Positions 42,154 to 49,736 of a stretch of DNA of 64,000 nucleotides are shown piece after piece. The notes under the pieces were generated by a model. That model was given only the letters and a program-made list of their open reading frames with translations. It searched no databases and was not told the DNA's origin. Every line of letters starts with the position of its first letter. Positions within the stretch are counted from its first letter, which is position 1. The position numbers were made by a program, and so were the translations under genes. The stretch is from Fibrobacter sp. (GTDB lineage Bacteria > Fibrobacterota > Fibrobacteria > Fibrobacterales > Fibrobacteraceae): the NCBI GenBank assembly GCA_017642335.1, contig JAGCPF010000009.1:57333-121332 (forward strand), read 5' to 3'.

Positions 42154-42178
42154 AACCAGCCTTGAATCAAGGCTGGTT
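42154..42178 (-). promoter_or_regulatory. Intercistronic hairpin before the maturase gene
   Basis: A 12-bp perfect inverted repeat (AACCAGCCTTGA at 42154-42165, TCAAGGCTGGTT at 42167-42178). On the minus strand it follows the stop of the 131-residue gene by ~20 nt and precedes the maturase ATG by ~20 nt. There is no T-tract, so it could protect the upstream mRNA or reduce read-through. Confidence 0.6.
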
Positions 42179-42198
42179 TTGGGATATGGCTTACGTTT

Positions 42199-42594
42199 TT
42201 ATTTTTTCAGGAGAGGAGCGAAGCGTTCGGCTTTTAGGATCGATGAAACTTCGACAACTCTGGTTTCGGGAATGTATAAGGTGTTCTTTTCGATGACACA
42301 TTCATATTTGGCTAAATCAGCGATGTCTCTTTTGTCTAAAACTCCCTGAATTTGAATTGGAACATAACGTTCTACTGGGCTAGGAGGCCGGATTCCGTCA
42401 AAGTGATAGGGGCCTATAATTACATCGAGGTGTCTGGGAGGGGCTTCCGGATTTGGTTTTGTTCTAAATCCCGAACCTCTTGACAACGTAGGTGTTGCGA
42501 GCTTGGCCTTCAGCTCTTTTGGCAATTCAATTGCTTGAATCTCTGCTGCTTTGGTGGCTCTCTGGAGATTAAGATCTCTTTTAATATCAGCCAT
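42199..42594 (-). CDS. 131-residue partner of the radical SAM enzyme, candidate precursor
   Basis: No known family was recognised. The protein starts MADIKRDLNLQRATKAAEIQ, with a strong AGGAG ribosome site, and has no signal peptide. The N-terminal ~45 residues are helical and charged, then comes a Pro/Arg-rich stretch (RTKPNPEAPPRHLDV), a GPYHFDGIRPPSPVERY segment and a C-terminal strand-helix part ending APLLKK. It has a single Cys, so a thioether-rich product is unlikely. Its place as first gene before the maturase, the strong ribosome site and the following hairpin suit a precursor made in excess. It could instead be a binding or delivery protein. Confidence 0.5.
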   Translation of the reverse strand: MADIKRDLNLQRATKAAEIQAIELPKELKAKLATPTLSRGSGFRTKPNPEAPPRHLDVIIGPYHFDGIRPPSPVERYVPIQIQGVLDKRDIADLAKYECVIEKNTLYIPETRVVEVSSILKAERFAPLLKK

Positions 42595-42644
42595 TTGGTT
42601 TTCTCCTGTTGGGGGTTGTTTAATTTGTTGAAAACATTTGTTTG

Positions 42645-42666
42645 TTGTTTACAACGTTGTGAACAA
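42645..42666. promoter_or_regulatory. Operator-like inverted repeat upstream of the radical-SAM operon
   Basis: A 22-nt near-perfect palindrome (TTGTTTACAAC / GTTGTGAACAA, one mismatched pair) lies 51 nt upstream of the 131-residue gene in an AT-rich region. Size and symmetry fit a dimeric repressor site. No regulator gene is adjacent. Confidence 0.6.
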
Positions 42667-42819
42667 TTTACTAAAAAGAAAGTAGTTTTTAATAAAAAAA
42701 GAATAAATTTGTGTATATTTTTAATTACAAAATTTGTACTAATGCGCAAACGTGCAGCTAATTTGGGCGGAATTCTCGTAAGAATCTAAAAACATGATTT
42801 TCAGATTCTCGCTTTGTTC

Positions 42820-43311
42820 TTAGTTGCCGTTTTCATTGACAATTATGCTTGGAAAATTCCTGTTGTCGTTTATATAAAGAATTTTGGCAGATGTCATCTC
42901 GTCTGGGATTTCGAAATCAACGACCGAAATGCAACTACAGGTGGGAACTCCATCGCTATCGTAACCAGTGCTTACGAATAGTGTGTCGTCAATTTTTTTC
43001 GTATGCAATGAAAAATCTAATCCACAGTAGGTGGGAATCTTTAGTTCGACAAATGTGGAACTTTCTTCATTTTTTCGAAAATAAACGGTATCCACCATTA
43101 TGGCGTCGTCAAGAGCAGAACTTTTCGTTTGTTGAGGAGCAACTTTGTACAGAACGTTGTCCGATAAACTGTCTACGAGGTCTTCTGGCTCATCGTCTAT
43201 CAAGCATGCCGTTTTCAGTTCATAGGGAATTCCAGGTTTTTCATCGTCCGAGCACGAACATACTGTTACCCATGTTGCCATTAGCAAAATGCATGCGATG
43301 TTTTTTGCCAT
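42820..43311 (-). CDS. Hypothetical lipoprotein
   Basis: A 163-residue protein. MAKNIACILLMATWVTVCSCSDDEK is a lipoprotein signal with CSC at the lipobox. The start at 43311 follows AAGGAG (spacing 7), which rules out the longer frame to 43362. The mature part has no recognised domain and contains a few Cys pairs. It lies upstream of the radical-SAM operon in the same orientation, but more than 200 nt and an operator-like site separate them. Confidence 0.6.
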   Translation of the reverse strand: MAKNIACILLMATWVTVCSCSDDEKPGIPYELKTACLIDDEPEDLVDSLSDNVLYKVAPQQTKSSALDDAIMVDTVYFRKNEESSTFVELKIPTYCGLDFSLHTKKIDDTLFVSTGYDSDGVPTCSCISVVDFEIPDEMTSAKILYINDNRNFPSIIVNENGN

Positions 43312-43432
43312 TTTTGAACTCCTTCTATGTCTAAAACTAAATGGGAATTGCAAGAAAAGCAAGTTGATTTTTAAAAGAGTCGTTTTTTTCTTTGAATAAA
43401 ACGGAATTGAATAAAATATGTAAATTTACAGC

Positions 43433-44512
43433 ATGAAATTTCGCCTTTCGACAGAGACTTTGAACCGCCTGAAGCGCTTCCGCAAGAACAAGCGTGCGTT
43501 CTGGTCCCTTGTCGTCCTTGTGGTGGCGTACTTGCTCTCGCTTACCAGCCCCTGGACGGTGAATGACGAACCCCTCTATTTAAAGTACAACGGCAAGTCC
43601 TATTTCCCGGCGTTTGCGCGTTACAGCGATGCGGACTTTGGCGGGGACTACCAGACGGAAGCTGATTACGCGAAGATTTTTGCCGAAGTGCGCGAGTGCG
43701 AGGAAGATGCTGCCGAGGGCTTTACCCGTGCCGGTGGTTGCCCCGAGACCTGGGCGATTATGCCGCCCATTGCACACGATCCCTTGAAAGCGGACTTGAG
43801 CGAAGATGGTACGCCTCCGTTTGCTCCGAGTGCAAGGCACTGGCTCGGCACCGACAGCAACGGCCGCGACGTACTTTCCCGCCTGATTCACGGTTTCCGC
43901 ATTTGCATCAGCTTCAGCCTCCTGTTGACCGTCCTCGGGACTTTTCTTGGAATTGTCATTGGTGGCATCCAGGGCTACTTGGGTAAATTCTGGGACACGG
44001 GCATGCAGCGTATGATTGAAATTTGGTCGTCGCTGCCGATGCTTTACGTGGTTATCCTTATCGGCAGCATTTACGGGCGCAGTTTTTGGCTCCTGATTCT
44101 CATCATGGCGGCGTTCAACTGGATTTCGCTCAGCTACTACATGCGCGCGGAATTCCTCAAGTTGCGCGGCATGACTTACGTGCAGTCGGCGAAGGTGCTT
44201 GGCTTGGGCCACCGCCATATCTTTTTCAAGGAGATTTTGCCAAATGCGCTCACTCCCGTGGTGACGCTTTTCCCGTTTACGCTTATTGGCGGTATCGGGA
44301 GCCTCACTTCGCTGGACTTCCTTGGTTTTGGTCTGCAACCGCCGACGCCCAGCTGGGGTGAACTCATGAGCCAGGGACTCAATAATTTGTATGCACCGTG
44401 GATTTCGGTGAGTACGGTTGCCGCTTTGTTCGTAACGCTTTTGTTGACCACCTTCGTGGGCGAGGGCGTGCGCGATGCCATGGACCCCAAATCGGGAGAT
44501 CGTTATGTCTAA
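43433..44512 (+). CDS. Peptide ABC transporter permease (OppC/YejE-like)
   Basis: A 359-residue permease with an N-terminal helix, a long periplasmic insert (about 45-135, Asp/Glu-rich) and then five helices. SARHWLGTDSNGRDVLSRLIHG is the OppC/DppC signature, and YVQSAKVLGLGHRHIFFKEILPNALTP is the EAA loop that docks the ATPase. The insert length matches YejE better than DppC. No OppB-type permease or binding protein is adjacent in the window, so the transporter must be completed from elsewhere. The patatin gene overlaps its end by 8 nt. Confidence 0.85.
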   Translation: MKFRLSTETLNRLKRFRKNKRAFWSLVVLVVAYLLSLTSPWTVNDEPLYLKYNGKSYFPAFARYSDADFGGDYQTEADYAKIFAEVRECEEDAAEGFTRAGGCPETWAIMPPIAHDPLKADLSEDGTPPFAPSARHWLGTDSNGRDVLSRLIHGFRICISFSLLLTVLGTFLGIVIGGIQGYLGKFWDTGMQRMIEIWSSLPMLYVVILIGSIYGRSFWLLILIMAAFNWISLSYYMRAEFLKLRGMTYVQSAKVLGLGHRHIFFKEILPNALTPVVTLFPFTLIGGIGSLTSLDFLGFGLQPPTPSWGELMSQGLNNLYAPWISVSTVAALFVTLLLTTFVGEGVRDAMDPKSGDRYV

Positions 44513-45359
44513 AAAGGGATTGGTTCTTGAGGGGGGCGCAATGCGCGGGCTTTTTACCTGCGGCGTTCTCGACCTTTTTATGGAAAAGGGGATTGAGTTC
44601 GATGGCGCGGTCGGTATTTCTGCCGGAGCCTGCTTCGGATGCAACCTCAAGTCCCGCCAGCCGGGGCGTGCCTTGCGCTACAACTTGCGTTTTGCGGGCG
44701 ACAAGCGGTATTGCAGTTTCCGTTCCCTTTTCAAGACGGGCGACATCTACAATGCCGATTTCTGCTACCATAAAATCCCGCAAGAACTGGATCCGTTTGA
44801 TTTCGAAGCGCTCAAGAAAAATCCGATGGAATTCTACATGGGCGTGACGGATGTCGAGACGGGCGAGGCGGCGTTCCCGCAGCTTGTTGACGGATGCGAC
44901 AAGGACTTGGAATGGATGCGCGCTTCGGCCTCGATGCCCCTGGCCGCGAAGATTGTGGAGATTGATGGCGGCAAGTACATGGACGGAGGCATTGCCGATT
45001 CCATCCCGCTGCAGTTCATGCAATCCAAGGGCTACGACCGCAACGTGGTCATATTGACGCAACCCAGAAATTACGTGAAAAAGCCCAACAGCCTCATGCC
45101 GCTGATACGTTTAGTTTATAGGAAATATCCGAACTTTGTCCGTGCGGTGGCATGCCGGCACGAGATGTACAACGCCGAGACTCGCTATATATTCGAACAG
45201 GAAAAGGCGGGGAATGCCTTGGTGATTTGCCCTGACGCTCCGCTTGGCATCAGCCGTATCGAGAAGAAAGGCGCTGAACTGCAGCGCGTGTACGACATGG
45301 GAAGGAATATTGCGGAACGTCGCCTAGACGAAATTACGGAATTTCTTTCGAAGGGTTGA
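44505..45359 (+). CDS. Patatin-like phospholipase
   Basis: A 284-residue serine lipase-like protein. The oxyanion loop is GGAMRG near residue 10, the nucleophile elbow GISAGACFG and the catalytic Asp motif DGGIADSIP, so the Ser-Asp dyad is intact. It resembles the YjjU/RssA group of cytoplasmic patatins. The ATG follows GGGAG and overlaps the permease gene by 8 nt; the ABC ATPase gene starts one base after its stop. This embedding in a peptide-transporter operon is unusual and suggests coupled expression. Confidence 0.85.
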   Translation: MSKKGLVLEGGAMRGLFTCGVLDLFMEKGIEFDGAVGISAGACFGCNLKSRQPGRALRYNLRFAGDKRYCSFRSLFKTGDIYNADFCYHKIPQELDPFDFEALKKNPMEFYMGVTDVETGEAAFPQLVDGCDKDLEWMRASASMPLAAKIVEIDGGKYMDGGIADSIPLQFMQSKGYDRNVVILTQPRNYVKKPNSLMPLIRLVYRKYPNFVRAVACRHEMYNAETRYIFEQEKAGNALVICPDAPLGISRIEKKGAELQRVYDMGRNIAERRLDEITEFLSKG

Positions 45360-45360
45360 T

Positions 45361-46440
45361 ATGTCGGAATCAGTGCGTTTACCCGTTCTCTCGGTGAAGT
45401 CCCTTTCGGTTGCGTTCGGTTTTGATAAAAACGGGACGCCGCGCGATGGCATCCCGCCGCTGCAGGTGACCGACAAGGTCAGCTTCGACATATATCCCGG
45501 CGAATTCTTTGCACTGGTGGGGGAGTCGGGGTGCGGAAAAAGCGTGACGGCCATGGGAATACTCCGCTTGTTGCCGCAGCCGAGCGCCCGCATTGTCGAT
45601 GGCTCCGTTCTTTATCGTTCAGGAGCTGCCGAAGGGAACGATGCTTCGCTGGATTTGGCAAAAATTCCGCTGGCCGATTTGCAGAAAATCCGTGGTTCCG
45701 AAATCGCGTGCATCTTCCAGGAACCCATGCAGGCGCTGAATCCCGTGGTGACCATCAAGAAGCAGTTGCTTGAAGTCTTCCGCTTTTGTGCAAAAAAGTC
45801 CAGTAGTGCGACCGACGAAAAAAGTTGCCTTGCCGCAATCCGCGAAATGCTCGCCCTGGCCGGCTTCAAGGACATCGACCGAGTCCTGGATGCTTACCCG
45901 CACGAACTTTCCGGCGGAATGTTGCAGCGCGTGTGCATCGTGATGGCTCTGCTGCCCAAGCCCAAGATTATCATTGCCGATGAACCGACGACCGCCCTTG
46001 ACGTGACCGTGCAGGCCCAGGTGCTTGCCGTGCTCAAGGATATGGCGAGCCGGACCGGTACGGCAGTGCTTCTGATTACGCACAACATGGGAATTGTCTC
46101 GCAGTATGCGGATCGCGTTGCGGTCATGTACGCGGGGCGCATCGTAGAGACGGGCCCTGTCCGCAATGTCATTGACAGCCCGATGCATCCCTATACGCAG
46201 GGCCTGTTGGCCGCCATTCCCGAAAGCCATGGCGACATGCGGACCATGAAATCCATTCCGGGGAGCGTGCCGCATCCGAGAGATTTTGCATTAGGCTGCC
46301 GGTTTGCCGACCGTTGTGAAAAGTGCGTCAATGGCAATGCCGAATTGCAGGCGATGTGCCGTTCGGCCCAAGTCCCGCCGCGAGTATTCGCCGACAATTC
46401 AACGCAACACGAAACGAACTGCTTCGCGCTAGTGGAGTAG
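45361..46440 (+). CDS. Peptide ABC transporter ATP-binding protein (OppD/DppD-like)
   Basis: A 359-residue ATPase. Walker A is GESGCGKSVT, the Q-loop is IFQEPMQALNP, the signature is ELSGGMLQRV and Walker B is IIIADEPTTALD. The C-terminal oligopeptide-transporter extension holds the Fe-S-type Cys set (GCRFADRCEKC, then MC and NC). It is the last gene of the permease-patatin-ATPase operon. A second ATPase (OppF) is not present here. Confidence 0.9.
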   Translation: MSESVRLPVLSVKSLSVAFGFDKNGTPRDGIPPLQVTDKVSFDIYPGEFFALVGESGCGKSVTAMGILRLLPQPSARIVDGSVLYRSGAAEGNDASLDLAKIPLADLQKIRGSEIACIFQEPMQALNPVVTIKKQLLEVFRFCAKKSSSATDEKSCLAAIREMLALAGFKDIDRVLDAYPHELSGGMLQRVCIVMALLPKPKIIIADEPTTALDVTVQAQVLAVLKDMASRTGTAVLLITHNMGIVSQYADRVAVMYAGRIVETGPVRNVIDSPMHPYTQGLLAAIPESHGDMRTMKSIPGSVPHPRDFALGCRFADRCEKCVNGNAELQAMCRSAQVPPRVFADNSTQHETNCFALVE

Positions 46441-46446
46441 GGGCAC

Positions 46447-46509
46447 GAGGCTCCAGGCTCGAGGCCCGAGCAACGAGCAGTGAGCTATGAGCATTGAGCG
46501 ATGAGGTGA
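46447..46509. repeat. Heptamer array (9 units)
   Basis: Nine contiguous 7-nt units, drifting from GAGGCTC to GAGCTAT to GAGGTGA, begin 6 nt after the OppD-like stop codon. Confidence 0.8.
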
Positions 46510-46540
46510 TTAATGCCTTGGGGAGATTGCTTCAGGGTTT

Positions 46541-46652
46541 CGCCCTTCGCAATGACAATCCTTAACTAAAGAGTGGCTAACGAATAAGAATCACGCACTT
46601 CGTGCGTTAATAACAGACGGCGAAGCCGTGATACTTCTCCCTAGCCCCTAGA
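46541..46652. repeat. 112-nt direct repeat, copy A
   Basis: Nearly identical (about five mismatches) to 47501-47612, exactly 960 nt away. It contains two short palindromes (GCACTTCGTGC; CGGCGAAGCCG) and begins with the REP-like CGCCCTTCGCAATGAC. The two copies flank one lipoprotein gene. Confidence 0.85.
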
Positions 46653-46711
46653 TCCTCATCCCCAATTTGTACAAATGTACGCTTTCGGGCAATTCTGTAT
46701 ATATTTATGAC

Positions 46712-47515
46712 ATGATGAAAAATATCTTGTTCATGGTCTTGATTGTATGTTTTGTCCTGGCGGCTTGCCATTCGTCTCGCGGTGGTCATGTGTATAGATT
46801 GCGCCCTAGCACGGCTTGGCAAGATGGCGTTGAAGACTTTTTTGATAGATATTTAATAGAGCATTCCTCGGAACAGGGCTCGTCGAAAGATGGCTACTAT
46901 TTTTTGTATGATCGGGGTGTAGAGTTTGATGTGCCAACGATGTGCCTTTTCTTCTACGACAAAAGCGATTCTATAACGGTATGCCCGTTTGATATTAAAA
47001 AGCCTTGCAAAAGGTACGATTTTAAATCAATGGATGTTCCTGTGGAGGGCGTTGAAAATGCTTTGCCTTTAGTCCCCAAAAAGTGGGATTATGGCGGCGG
47101 TCCAGGTCGTAGAATATATGGATATAAAAAAGAAGGGGAAACGAAGCACTTTTTTAAGTTGTATCTGATGGATGGCTGTAATGAATATTATCAATTTGAT
47201 TATTCTATTGGTAATGTTTTCTACAAATCTATAGACTCTACATGTAAAGATAAGTGGAAGCAGTCTGTTGAAGAAAATATTGAACAATTTATTTTGAATG
47301 GCAAGATGTTTAATAGGCTTGAACATCTAGTAAATCGCCTATTTATAAAAGAAAAAATAGATGGATGGCGCGAAGCTGGCCTTATGCCAGAAGATGAATA
47401 CGAAGATGCGATGCGTCGATATCACGAAAAAATGTCAAATCTTGAACGTGAATACGAAGAGTTGCTGAATATGTCAGTGCCTGACTCTGCGTTTCTTTCC
47501 CGCCCTTCGCAATGA
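46712..47515 (+). CDS. Hypothetical lipoprotein between direct repeats
   Basis: A 267-residue protein. MMKNILFMVLIVCFVLAACHSSRG is a lipoprotein signal (AACH). The remainder is AT-rich, hydrophilic and ends in a coiled-coil-like stretch (DAMRRYHEKMSNLEREYEEL). The ATG is 6 nt after a TATATT box without a ribosome site, so a leaderless mRNA is likely. The last five or so codons and the stop are inside direct repeat B, so the gene's original end has been overwritten. No domain was recognised. Confidence 0.6.
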   Translation: MMKNILFMVLIVCFVLAACHSSRGGHVYRLRPSTAWQDGVEDFFDRYLIEHSSEQGSSKDGYYFLYDRGVEFDVPTMCLFFYDKSDSITVCPFDIKKPCKRYDFKSMDVPVEGVENALPLVPKKWDYGGGPGRRIYGYKKEGETKHFFKLYLMDGCNEYYQFDYSIGNVFYKSIDSTCKDKWKQSVEENIEQFILNGKMFNRLEHLVNRLFIKEKIDGWREAGLMPEDEYEDAMRRYHEKMSNLEREYEELLNMSVPDSAFLSRPSQ

Positions 47516-47612
47516 CAATCCTTAACTAAAGAAAGGCTAACGAATAAGGATCACGCACTTCGTGCGTTAATAACAGACGGCGAAGCCGTGATACTTCTCC
47601 CTAGCCTCTAGA
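47501..47612. repeat. 112-nt direct repeat, copy B
   Basis: Second copy of the element at 46541. Its first 15 nt encode the last residues and stop codon of the lipoprotein. Confidence 0.85.
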
Positions 47613-47635
47613 TTCTAGCCTCTAATCCCTAATCA
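47601..47635. repeat. Heptamer array of a second sequence type (5 units)
   Basis: Five units of the CTAGCCT / CTAATCC type end at the stop of the sirtuin gene. A shorter version (CTAGCCC CTAGATC) lies at 46641-46654 in the tail of repeat A. Confidence 0.65.
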
Positions 47636-48319
47636 CTCAAACTCTTCTGCCCACTTGGGGACGACTTCGGTGGCCTTCCCTTGAATCACGACATCGGTGT
47701 AGGGGTCGTTATCGGGAACCTCGAGGTTCAGGCATGTGACTTTTGCGCCGCAGCTCTTGGCGAAGCTCTTGAATCCTGCCGCAGGGTAGACGACGCTGCT
47801 TGTCCCGATGTAGGCAAACTCGTCGCAGTTCCGCAGGGCGTCCTGGATTTCTTCCATGTAGAGCGGGACTTCCCCGAAAAAGACGATGTCGGGGCGCACG
47901 GGGCTCCCGCAAATGGGGCAGCGCGTGTCCATGGTTTCTTCGCCCCGGAATTCGAATTCGTGGCCCGCGTGGGTGCAGCGGAGTTTCATCAGGTCACCGT
48001 GCATATGCAATACGTTCTTGCTGCCGCCGCGTTCGTGCAAATCGTCAACGTTCTGGGTGATGAGCAGGAATTTGTCGCCTAGGCGTTCTTCCAGTTTGGC
48101 GAGCGCGATGTGCGCTGCGTTCGGCTGGTGCTCGGGCAGGCCCTTGCGCAAGAAGTTATAGAAGTCCTTGACTCGCTTGGGGTCACGGCGGAGTGCGTCT
48201 GGCGTGCAAACGTCCTCGATGTTTTCGTGTTCCCACATGCCGTCGTTGCCGCGGAATGTGCGGAGTCCAGATTCGGCGCTGATTCCGGCACCGGTGAGTA
48301 CGACCAGTCTTTTTCTCAT
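47633..48319 (-). CDS. Sirtuin NAD-dependent deacylase
   Basis: A 228-residue Sir2-family enzyme that removes acyl groups from lysines using NAD. GAGISAESGLRTFRG binds NAD, TQNVDDLHERGG forms the second NAD motif, and HMHGDLMKLRC holds the catalytic His. The zinc module has CPICG as its second Cys pair but only one Cys in the first half (RCTHAGH), as in CobB-type proteins. FYNFLRK replaces the FYNARR of CobB, so the Arg used for succinyl-lysine is shifted by one. The ATG follows AAGGAGG and overlaps the M20 gene in ATGA. Confidence 0.88.
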   Translation of the reverse strand: MRKRLVVLTGAGISAESGLRTFRGNDGMWEHENIEDVCTPDALRRDPKRVKDFYNFLRKGLPEHQPNAAHIALAKLEERLGDKFLLITQNVDDLHERGGSKNVLHMHGDLMKLRCTHAGHEFEFRGEETMDTRCPICGSPVRPDIVFFGEVPLYMEEIQDALRNCDEFAYIGTSSVVYPAAGFKSFAKSCGAKVTCLNLEVPDNDPYTDVVIQGKATEVVPKWAEEFE

Positions 48320-49701
48320 TTTCCCTCCTTGGCGATGGATGCGAAGAATAAAGTCTCGGCAAGTATTCCGTGCTCGAAATCGGGCAGGTAAAGGCTTTCG
48401 TTTTCCCCGTGGGCGTTGCATTCCGGGTCTTCGAGGCCCGTCAGCAAAATGGGGATGTCTCCGAACGTGTTGCGGAAAAGTTCTGCGCCCGGGATGCTCG
48501 CTCCGCAGCCGATGAACTTCGTGGGCGTTCCGTAGGCGTCTCCCATGGCCTCGCTCATCTTCTTGAAGAACGGGTGCTCGGTGTCGGTGACGAAGGGGTT
48601 CGCGCCGTCTTCGCGCTCGACCTGGAATTCCATGCCGTTCGGGACGCGCTCCTTCAAGAAGTTGATAAGCATGTCGGTGCATTCCTCGGCGTCCATTCCC
48701 GGCGCGAGGCGGATGCCGATTCTTGCGTAGGCGCTGTCTTGCAGCACGTTGCCTGCATTCTTGCGGGAACCGATTTCCATCGCCGTGACGACAAGGCTCG
48801 GCTTGCGCCAGAGTGAAATCAGCAATTCGCTTTCAGGGACATGTAAGATAACGTTGTCTAGAACGCCACCATCGTTGCGGAATATCGCTTCGGTCATGCC
48901 GAGGCTCTTGTAAGATTCCAGCTCTTCTTGGGTCGGCTTGACAAGCTTGTCTTCGAAATGCGGGATAAGAATGTTGCCGCTTGCGTCCGTGAGGCTTGCG
49001 ATCATCTTGCAGAGCGCCTGGCCTGGGTCGGGGATGGGGCCTGACCACGAACCGGAATGGAGCGGGGCCTTCGTGGCACGGAGCGTAACCGAGATGGCGC
49101 TCATGCCGCGGAGCGTCGTGGTGATGGAGGGCGTTCCCTTGGCGAAGTTGCCGAGGTCTGCGACAATCACGGCGTCGCATTTCAGGAGATCTGCGTTTTC
49201 CTTAAGGATTTGGGCAAAACCGGCACTGCCGGATTCTTCTTCGCCTTCGATGATAAACTTGAGGTTCGGTCCTTTGTTGCCGAGCAGGTTGCGGACTTGT
49301 TCCGTGGCGGCAAAGTGCGTGATGATTCCTGCCTTGTCGTCGGCGGTGCCGCGCCCGTAGATGCGGTCTCCCTTTACAGTGGCTTCGAAGGGGGGCGTGT
49401 CCCAGAGCTCGGTGCGCATGGGGGGCTGCACGTCGTGGTGCGCGTAGAGCAGCACGGTCGGCTGGTCCGGCGATGTCAAACTTTCGGCGTAGACGGTGGC
49501 GCGTCCGCTGGGCGGGCGCAAAAATTGGATGTTCTGGAACCCGGCTTTCGCGAAGAGGCTTTTGACCGCATTCGCAGAATCTTCGACGTATTTTTGGTCG
49601 AAATTGTCGAAACTGATGGAGGGAATGCTGACCAGGGCCTTCAGCAGGTCCAAGTAGCGTGGAATAGATTGGTTTATATTTCTTTCTAGTTCGTTTTTCA
49701 T
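48316..49701 (-). CDS. M20-family dipeptidase
   Basis: A 461-residue zinc peptidase of the M20 family (CNDP/PepV-like). Metal ligands and catalytic residues are in place: YAHHDVQPP (His), GRGTADDKAG (Asp), EGEEESGS (Glu-Glu) and ECNAHGENES (His). A dimerisation insert covers about residues 200-330. No signal peptide is seen, so it acts on cytosolic dipeptides. It is the first gene of a two-gene operon with the sirtuin. Confidence 0.88.
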   Translation of the reverse strand: MKNELERNINQSIPRYLDLLKALVSIPSISFDNFDQKYVEDSANAVKSLFAKAGFQNIQFLRPPSGRATVYAESLTSPDQPTVLLYAHHDVQPPMRTELWDTPPFEATVKGDRIYGRGTADDKAGIITHFAATEQVRNLLGNKGPNLKFIIEGEEESGSAGFAQILKENADLLKCDAVIVADLGNFAKGTPSITTTLRGMSAISVTLRATKAPLHSGSWSGPIPDPGQALCKMIASLTDASGNILIPHFEDKLVKPTQEELESYKSLGMTEAIFRNDGGVLDNVILHVPESELLISLWRKPSLVVTAMEIGSRKNAGNVLQDSAYARIGIRLAPGMDAEECTDMLINFLKERVPNGMEFQVEREDGANPFVTDTEHPFFKKMSEAMGDAYGTPTKFIGCGASIPGAELFRNTFGDIPILLTGLEDPECNAHGENESLYLPDFEHGILAETLFFASIAKEGK

Positions 49702-49736
49702 GGTCTTGTCGCTCTTTTTTATCTAATTTACTTATT

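Noticed and set aside
42199..42594. 131-residue protein as a thioether (sactipeptide-type) precursor
   Set aside because: It has only one Cys, so Cys-based crosslinks cannot be the main modification.
42535..42789. 84-codon plus-strand ORF over the radical-SAM promoter
   Set aside because: It overlaps the operator-like palindrome and the start of the 131-residue gene, and has no ribosome site.
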